Assembly: GCA_033675265.1 (NCBI GenBank) | Contig: JAUJYZ010000445.1 | Span: 1 to 64,000, forward strand | Source of the DNA: Actinostola sp. cb2023 | Lineage: Eukaryota; Cnidaria; Anthozoa; Actiniaria; Actinostolidae | Length of the DNA: 64,000 bases | Direction of reading: 5' to 3' | Translations under genes and position numbers: made by a program | Shown here: piece after piece, positions 57,643 through 64,000 of the stretch | Position numbering within the stretch: the first letter of the stretch is position 1 | Layout of the letters: every line of letters begins with the position of its first letter | Notes under the pieces: model-generated | Seen by the model: only the letters and a program-made list of their open reading frames with translations | What the model was told of the DNA's origin: nothing | Database searches by the model: none

Positions 57643-57950
57643 CACATGTACGTCAAGGAGAGGGGGCGGTGTATGTATTTATCTCCGTAGCTCCATTAAT
57701 TACCACATTCGAAATGATCTGGTTCCTGATGATATCGAAGCCGTCTGCTTGCAAATCTGCAAACCAAATAGCCGGCCTTTCATTGTTACATCTGTTTACC
57801 GACCGCCTGACAGTTCGTGCGAATTTTTTACTAACTTTGAACGGATGATTAAGGCGATCGATGATGAAAACAAAGAGCAATACATCCTAGGGGACTTGAA
57901 TTGTTGTATGCTAAAGAAAAGCCGTCCCGATCAACCAACCAAATCACTTA
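57643..57950 (+). pseudogene. LINE apurinic-type endonuclease, C-terminal half
   Basis: The frame contains RRGGGVCIYLRSS, then FIVTSVYRPPDSSCEFF and YILGDLN, which are the conserved VCIY, YRPP and GDxN blocks of the LINE endonuclease (exonuclease-endonuclease-phosphatase fold). The N-terminal catalytic part is absent and the frame is cut by the TTAA-flanked insertion. Confidence 0.85.
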
Positions 57951-57951
57951 A

Positions 57952-58408
57952 AGTGCACCTAACCCCTGTGAGATTGTTTTAAAAATCTATTCAATATAAG
58001 CTGAATAGTTGTTGGGTTCAGTATTTTGTGATTTGAACCTTGCGTTTATGAGTTATAGAGGTTTGAAATCTCAATATGCAAATTTGATGACGTCTACCCA
58101 GGAATCATTTATTATACAAAAACGCCCTTGTGCTGATTATTGACATTTGTAAACTTACAGAATATTTTCACAGTCTTTATAAATGATTTTATAACTTTTT
58201 TGCCCATTTCAAAAAATAAGTTCTTCTTGAAAAAGTCTAAATAAGTTATGGCAAATTCCTGGGTAGACGTCATCAAATTTGCATATTGAGATTTCAAACC
58301 TCTATAACTCATAAACGCAAGGTTCAAATCACAAAATACTGAACCCAACAACTATTCAGCTTATATTGAATAGATTTTTAAAACAATCTCACAGGGGTTA
58401 GGTGCACT
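57952..58408. mobile_element. TTAA-flanked foldback MITE, 457 bp, 154-bp perfect TIRs
   Basis: 57952-58105 and 58255-58408 are reverse complements with no mismatch I could find, around a 149-bp AT-rich centre. TTAA at 57948-57951 and 58409-58412 is the target duplication. Ends read AGTGCACCTAACCCCTG. It lies inside the LINE endonuclease frame; removing it together with one TTAA brings the two LINE halves back into register to within a small indel. Confidence 0.93.
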
Positions 58409-58981
58409 TTAAAGCGATCTATGAGAGTCATACCAACTGTCTCAATTAATAACCGAGGCCACGCGCATAACTGATAGATCTAGTAGTCTCATTGATCACT
58501 TTGTAACATCTTCAACAGAAAAAATTAATCTGTCAGGTGTAATACACACGGGGATTAGTGATCATAGCTTAATTTATGGAATAAGAAAAATAAACCCATT
58601 TAGAAATACACGTGACAAAGCCAAAACCATCGAAGTACGAAACATGAAAAGGTTCAACCAACAACATTTTATTAATGACCTCCTTGCTCGGCCTTGGGAA
58701 CAAATTGTCTTGAAAACAGACACGGACTCTATGTGGGCTTCGTGGAAAGAATTATTTTTAGACATTTTAGACAAGCACTCCCCGGTGCAATACAAAAGGA
58801 AAAGATCATTTAATATCCCATGGTTGACCAATGAGGTAAAAAAATTAATCTTTGATAGAGATAAGAAAAAGCGCAAGGCAATATTAACCAAACTAAGTAC
58901 GGATTGGGACGATTATAAAGCATCCAGAAACCAGGTTAATATTGCTTTGCGACAGGCCAAAGCTAATTATTATAGTAACTA
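58409..58981 (+). pseudogene. LINE linker between endonuclease and reverse transcriptase
   Basis: After the MITE the frame recovers SSLIDHFVTSS, then GISDHSLIYGIRK (the SDH block of the endonuclease) and, from 58644, a basic linker with HSPVQYKRKRSFNIPWLTNE. The linker ends at an in-frame TAA (58979-58981). Confidence 0.8.
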
Positions 58982-59156
58982 AAAAGCTAACCAAAGCAAA
59001 AATCCGAAAGAGACGTGGAAAACGATAAATGACTTGCTTGGGCGCTCCTCAAGTAGTACCGTTGTCAATGAACTAAAGATTAACGGTAACAATATTAATT
59101 CTCCGGACTAAATAGCTGAAGCCTTCAACACCTATTTTTCCAATATTGGTCCTGAT

Positions 59157-60784
59157 TTGGCCAAGTCAATGGCTGACTCTAGCAGTACTTTTGGGCAGTT
59201 TGTAAAGCCTTCCCAATCTAAAATGTCACGTTTTAAGTTGGTATCTAATGGCAAAATACTGAAGCTCTTGAGTGGCCTGTCTAATTCTAAAGCTACAGGC
59301 ATTGACAAAATATCTGGGAAAATATTGAAAGTTGCAGCTCCTGCTATTTCTCCATCACTTACACATATTTTCAATCATGCCATTATTTCAAACTGCTTTC
59401 CAGACGATTGGAAAGTAGCCAGGCTCTTGCCTCTTCATAAAAAAGGGGCACGAAATGCACCTGATAATTACAGACCAATTTCTATATTGCCAGTAATAAG
59501 CAAAATAATGGAAAGAATTATGTATGAGCAGCTTTATGAATACCTCACAACAAATAACATATTGTCTGAACAACAATTTGGCTTTCGTAGACTTCGCTCT
59601 ACTGCCTCGGCTCTTAGACAGTACAAACAGCTGGTATGTTAATATGGAACGCAAAATGTTCAATTTGGTTGTGTTTTTGGATTTAAAAAAAGCATTCGAT
59701 ACCGTCAATCACGATATTTTACAACGTAAATTAGAAATATATGGTATCACTGGGAATGCTTTATCTATGATACAATCATACTTAACCAACCGCAGACAGA
59801 AATGCCAGCTAAATGATGCGGTCTCTTCTGAAAGCCAGATTACATGTACATGTGGTATTCCTCAAGGCTCTATACTTGGCCCACTTTTCTTCCTCTTATA
59901 CATCAATGATCTACCAGAATGTCTTCAAAAATCCATTCCTCGGCTATTTGCCGACGATACCAATCTTACTACATCTGGTGAAACTATAGAGGAAGTTGAG
60001 TCGGCCATGAATAGTGACCTTCTGTGCGTAAAACAGTGGCTCTTGGCTAACAAACTAAGTCTCAATGTGGCGAAAACAGAATTTCTTGTGATTGGTTCTC
60101 ATCATAAGCTTAGAACCCTTGCTTCTCAGCCTTGTATTAAAATCGATCAAAAATGCCTTAAACAAGTCTGTCACAGCAAGGTTCTTGGCGTCGAAATCGA
60201 TGAGCATCTATCTTGGTCCAAACACATTGAGAATGTAGCCAAAAAAGTCGCTTCAGGAATAGGAGCCATAAGAAGAATTCGAGATTTTGTAGAAACAGGG
60301 ACTCTAATTTCTATATATAATGGCCTAGTCCAACCCCACTTTAATTACTGTAGTGAGGTATGGGATACCCTTGGTCAAGGGCTCTCAAATAGGCTCCAAA
60401 AACTCCAGAATAGGTCTGCGCGAGTAATCATGGGCATGAGTAACGATACTCCCAGTCTAGATGCGTTAAATGCATTGGGGTGGGAAACACTTGAAACGCA
60501 ACGAGCTAAAACAAAAGCAAAACAAATGTACAAAGTGCTCAATGGCCTGGCTCCAAGTTGCCTTACAGATCTTTTCTTAAGTAAAAAAGCTATTACTAAT
60601 TATAACCTCAGGGGTTCATCTACCTCACTACAGTTACCTCTACCAAAAACCGAAAATCTTAAAAAAAGTTTTAGCTATAATGGGGCGAGATTGGAATTCG
60701 CTTCCTAAAGATTTACGCGAATGCAACTCGTTATCATTATTCAAAAACAGAATTGCCGCTCACACTTTTTCAGATGTTGTTTAG
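59157..60784 (+). pseudogene. LINE reverse transcriptase, frameshifted
   Basis: 59157-59610 carries GLSNSKATGIDKISGKILK and YRPISILPVISKIMERIM; after a frame change near 59610 the other frame carries VVFLDLKKAFDTVNH (motif A), GIPQGSILGPLFF (motif B) and FADDTN (motif C, F-A-D-D in place of the usual Y/F-A-D-D). The C-terminal region has GVEIDEHLSWSKHI and QKLQNRSARVI. A last frame change near 60690 leads to WNSLPKDLRECNS and a stop at 60782-60784. All catalytic aspartates are present, but the frame is not continuous. Confidence 0.92.
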
Positions 60785-60970
60785 AATATATTGTAGTTAT
60801 TATAGCATAAGTATTTTATTGATATATTAGTAATTTTATATATATATTTGAAGTAGTTCTAGATTAATTTTTTATCAATTGTAACCACACGCCCCTTGTG
60901 GAAATCAGCTTTTCAAATTATTGTTGACGGGGCAAGCGTGTATAAATAAAGTTATATTATTATTATTATT

Positions 60971-61385
60971 CAAAATTGTCACAAATTTCACTCGCCTACG
61001 GCTCGTGAAATTTTGTTAACAATTTTGAAATATCACTCGTGGTATTTATCCCAAATATCACTACAAATCATGCTATTACCTATACTAAGCCTTCCTCTCG
61101 ATTTATGGCCCCTTCCCTCCCCTCCCAAAGAAATGTGACAGTATTATTATGTATTCCACTATTTCAATATTTTATTCTTACTATTGAACAAAGTGCTTAG
61201 CTTAGTAGTAGTTACTAAATAAATATGCATATCCAGAAGTACATTTTGTGTTCTTTTGTTCTTTTCTGTTAATAAATCAGCTTATTGGATGTTTTCTCAA
61301 GTATTACAGGTTGATATGAAATTTAACGAGTTCAGCTTAGTTTATGTATTTTCCAAGCATGGAAGGAATTTATATTTTATTTTAA
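60971..61385. other. intronic spacer with small foldback
   Basis: CAAAATTGTCACAAATTTCAC ... GTGAAATTTTGTTAACAATTTTG (about 60971-61028) is an inverted repeat next to the LINE tail. The remainder shows nothing recognised. Confidence 0.5.
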
Positions 61386-62112
61386 AGGAACACTAGCATG
61401 CAAATTTTCAAATTTTAGCAGTCAATTTTCTGAATACAAAAGATTTCATAAAAAGTAAGTTATCCAGTGTTTTATAAATTTTGTCATTTATTATAGTGAG
61501 ATATATAGCACTGGAAAAAAAATCATTTTAAAATGTTCAGCATAAAAATCGCTATCTGCCATTACTGAGGTGTTGCCTAAATTATTGGCCTGCGAATTTC
61601 AGTTGGTCAGGTGTTCGTGTAGCTGCACAAAAGTCCTGGCTATATATTGTTCTATTGTCATTCTACATGTATGTATTGTTTTTAAATGTACATTTAAAAA
61701 AATAATAGCCAGGACAATTTGTGCAGCTACATGAAGACCTTGCCTTTGGATCCGCGACATCACTTACTCCAAACACTCAACAAAAATTAACAGAGTGTTA
61801 TAAATTAGTGGAAGATATGAAAGATTTGCCAAGCATTTCGTCGAATTCTTCAGATCTCCCTGCATGCCAACTTCACATTCGCATAGTATGTCATACAATG
61901 TAGCCATGTTAGTTTGCTTGGGTTGAGTAAGTGACGTCACTTCCTGGCAACAACTGTTTAATGGCGGACAGGAAGTAATCGCAAATTTATAGAACTTATC
62001 ATTTGAATATTGAAACAATATTTCAGAGTTTGTTTATTTAGAACATAAAAATTATATTGGCACTGTTTGAGGGGATTTAAAATTTGGGCAAATTTTATGT
62101 GCTAGTCTCCCT
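61386..62112. mobile_element. TTAA-flanked inverted-repeat element, 727 bp
   Basis: Ends AGGAACACTAGCATGCAAATTT and, inverted, AGGGAGACTAGCACATAAAATTT; TTAA at 61382-61385 and 62113-62116. Inside is a second foldback (about 61614-61733) with TAGCTGCACAAAAGTCCTGGCTAT pairing with ATAGCCAGGACAATTTGTGCAGCTA. Ends are diverged, so the copy is old. No transposase. Confidence 0.7.
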
Positions 62113-62159
62113 TTAAGGAATGTACTGTATTATGTACAGTACTTGGCATATTTAATTGA

Positions 62160-62162
<3 letters not shown>

Positions 62163-62216
<54 letters not shown>
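62163..62216. repeat. run of 54 G
   Basis: Uninterrupted poly-G, preceded by AATTGAATT and followed by TCAAAACATTT. The true length is uncertain because homopolymers of this size are hard to sequence. Confidence 0.9.
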
Positions 62217-62217
<1 letters not shown>

Positions 62218-62443
62218 CAAAACATTTATTTCCAACATTTTGACTTGGCTCGATCAAGCAACACAAAAATAACCTGTACCGAAACTCATCAAACCGCAGT
62301 TTTCTACAGGTATGTAAGACATTACATATTTCTACAAGAGTATCAAATTGGCAAACAGACTTTATTGTGGATATTATAAATAAGTCCCCCTCTCAAATAA
62401 GCCCCCCCTCCCCCTCAAAATAAGCCCCTGGGGGTAGTATGGT
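62217..62443. other. start of SWSAP1 intron, C-rich repeat fragment
   Basis: A segment AATAAGTCCCCCTCTCAAATAAGCCCCC ... AAAATAAGCCCCTGGGGG (62380-62432) consists of imperfect AATAAGCCCCC units, a common dispersed repeat type. No exon. Confidence 0.5.
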
Positions 62444-62449
62444 ACTTAC

Positions 62450-62946
62450 AATTTCTCCAACTGAAAGTCATATGCATCCACAGTATATGCTAGAATTCTT
62501 GCCAAGATGGTCAAATCTTCATTCTTTCCGACAACATTGACATAAAAGTCCAGATCGTCGAGTATCACACAGTCAAACGTTGTTTCATTCAAATGTATGG
62601 ATGCAAGGTATTTCAACAGTTCACCTTTGGTCTCGATATAAACCATATGAATCTTTTGCAAAGTATTCGTTAGAGGCCTTTGTTTTCCTTCTGCTAAAAC
62701 CGGCAACTTTACAGGTTTACGAGGACATATAAATAAGACATCTTTCCCCTCGTCGGCAAAGGACACAGCTAGAGAGAAGAGTAGTGAACTTTTGCCACAT
62801 CCACATGGTCCAGCGATTAGCAGCCTGTTAGACTCGCTGCTTGAACTTTCTCGGTCAAAAAATGGGGCCAAAAGATTGCCACCACTTTGGACCTGAATAG
62901 ATGAGCTGTGGCTTGAACCTGGTATTTGAAAGATACGAGAAAGCAT
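62450..62946 (-). CDS. SWSAP1: SWSAP1 exon 1, RAD51-paralogue-like ATPase
   Basis: ATG at 62946; the exon ends at 62450 before a perfect GTAAGT donor (62449-62444). The protein has a Walker A loop GPCGCGKSS (about residue 46) and a Walker B strand FDCVILDDLDFY (about residue 128). Between them FICPRKPVKLP and LQKIHMVYIETKGELLKYL match the order and pattern of SWSAP1 in vertebrates. SWSAP1 binds the SWIM-domain protein SWS1 (ZSWIM7) to form an ATP-binding complex that supports RAD51 filaments in homologous recombination, especially meiosis (established knowledge). Residues 1-40 are Ser-rich and not conserved. Another RecA-type P-loop protein is the alternative, but the LQKI segment and two-exon layout favour SWSAP1. 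Confidence 0.82.
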
Positions 62947-63266
62947 GGAGAAACTTTATGAAGTTTATAAACCAGTTGACAAGTACAAGAATTCATGCCG
63001 ATACTACCAGGCGTTCAATGCTTAACCGTGAGGAACTGAGTATGTGCCGAAAGCTGCCGAAGAATTGCCGAAGGCGCAAGGTCGGGAAAGCGCCTTTGAA
63101 TCCAGCCAATGTACATTATATTATATACGACCCTAATATACTTAAACGTACATCTACCCAGCACACTGGGAAGTTGAATCAAGCCTACCATTAAATCGTT
63201 CTCTTGGTGGACAATTGCAAGTTTTTGCTGAGTTAAAAATGGGCTTTCTTTTTCTTGGGTACCAAG

Positions 63267-63276
63267 GCGCATGCGC
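63267..63276. promoter_or_regulatory. NRF-1-like site 1
   Basis: GCGCATGCGC, the palindromic NRF-1 consensus, 321 bp upstream of the SWSAP1 start. It is followed by TCTGTGCCG and, further on, ACCGAAGGCTC. Confidence 0.5.
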
Positions 63277-63681
63277 TCTGTGCCGCTGATGAAACCGAAG
63301 GCTCATTGTTCATTGTTGAAGTCCGCCAAGTGAACGCTTAACTTACATTGAATGATGCGCGCAATATTATAGGTAAATTCCCCCAGGTGGGGGAGAGGGG
63401 GGTGGATTTTGGGCTTTTTCGAGTAGGGATGCGCCGCGGACACCTCAAAACCCTGACCACGATGTTGTTGGGCGATCAAAAAAGACACCCTATCCCAGAC
63501 TAAAAGGGCAAAATCGATACCCTATCCGTATAGAACGTTGAATTAAACGAGACTGATATAGTACGAATCACAAAGCGATGTCAACGGGAAAATAATTAGT
63601 CGTGGGAAGCCCGACTCTAAAAATGCAGACCGGTCGTCGTCGTATTCTTCTTTGATCTCAAATCGCCAACTGGGTTCTATA

Positions 63682-63691
63682 GCGCATGCGC
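63682..63691. promoter_or_regulatory. NRF-1-like site 2
   Basis: A second GCGCATGCGC, followed by CCTGTGCCG and later ACCGAAAGCTC, so the site and about 45 bp of its right flank look like a diverged duplicate of site 1, 415 bp away. Confidence 0.5.
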
Positions 63692-64000
63692 CCTGTGCCG
63701 GCCGCTAAGATAATCACCGAAAGCTCTGTCAACATGCGGTTTATCAACACGAAACATCGCTTCTTCACAAACCTTGATGGAGGAAGGTTATGACGTCTTG
63801 TTTTCAAAATAACCACAATAATTCATAGAGATGCAAAGGCTGTTTAGAGATCTTTAGAACTTAGAGCCGATCTGAGAACCCATAACTTATTTACACTTCA
63901 TCCAAACATTGTTTAATCACTCTGCGATGTCTAGTTTATGTATACGGTTTTTGTATAATTTGTATGAATATATTTATGGTACCAATTAACTATGTCATTG

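Larger units (their letters stand above)
57643..60970 (+). mobile_element. 5'-truncated, inactive CR1/L2-like LINE with nested MITE
   Basis: Order of pieces: endonuclease C-half (57643-57950), inserted MITE (57952-58408), linker (58409-58981), reverse transcriptase and C-terminal region (to 60784), then a 3' end with AATAAA (60946) and an ATT-repeat tail (60955-60970). It is dead: the endonuclease N-terminus is missing, in-frame stops occur at 58979-58981 and near 59109, and frames change near 58430, 59610 and 60690. The left boundary coincides with the TA of the 868-bp element. Confidence 0.88.
62947..64000. other. 5' flank of SWSAP1
   Basis: No further exon is recognised up to the window end. 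It contains the two NRF-1-like sites, a small hairpin TTCCCCCAGGTGGGGGAG (63379-63396) and a low-complexity stretch with ATACCCTATCC words (63485-63530) resembling dispersed repeats. Confidence 0.5.

Noticed and set aside
58112..58351. 79-codon minus-strand frame
   Set aside because: It lies wholly inside the 457-bp foldback MITE and has no coding features.
62143..62379. Poly-glycine protein across the G run
   Set aside because: It is a translation of the 54-G homopolymer; the same holds for the poly-proline frame at 46992-47291 and the poly-glycine frame at 41166-41396.

Overview
The window reads as eukaryotic (animal) nuclear DNA: AT-rich, gene-poor, packed with satellites, microsatellites and short inverted-repeat transposons, with GT-AG splice signals and AATAAA sites. 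The repeat repertoire (CR1/L2-like LINE, Penelope-like GIY-YIG fragment, many TTAA- and TA-flanked MITEs, poly-C-bearing MITEs) together with one recognisable conserved animal gene (SWSAP1) suggests an invertebrate. A cnidarian, perhaps an anthozoan, is my best guess, but that is inference and no marker gene in the window settles it.

Layout. 1-4727 and 7663-9896 are two arrays of one 98-bp satellite, separated by about 2.9 kb holding a Penelope-like fragment (4885-5361) and a 70-72 bp minisatellite (5529-5925). 11631-19772, 24255-40163 and 52475-53839 are three coiled-coil genes, all on the minus strand. The first (gene A, about 2,712 residues) and second (gene B, about 5,300 residues) are giant, apparently single-exon coding regions. 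They share an N-terminal motif and both end in disordered tails. Each is interrupted by several frame changes. Four of the five single-base changes fall in homopolymers of 5-7 bases or in repeat copies in a way that looks like residual long-read assembly error rather than gene death. Gene C (454 residues) is a smaller intact coiled-coil protein.

40.4-52.4 kb is a non-coding, transposon-rich interval with foldback elements, two copies of a poly-C MITE, a tRNA-Thr-like sequence nested in another MITE, a YY1-type palindrome and a 17-bp minisatellite of about 40 copies. 53.9-55.3 kb is microsatellite-rich.

55336-62946 is a two-exon SWSAP1 gene on the minus strand, the RAD51-paralogue-like partner of SWS1 in homologous recombination. 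Its 6.9-kb intron is filled by an inverted repeat, two TA-flanked MITEs, a dead LINE that itself carries a TTAA-flanked MITE, another TTAA element and a run of 54 G. Upstream of it lie two NRF-1-like palindromes in a diverged duplicated context.

Nothing supports a bacterial-type operon or CRISPR system here. The most unusual biology is the pair of tandem giant intronless coiled-coil genes with actively expanding internal repeats, and clathrin/AP2-type short motifs in gene A.
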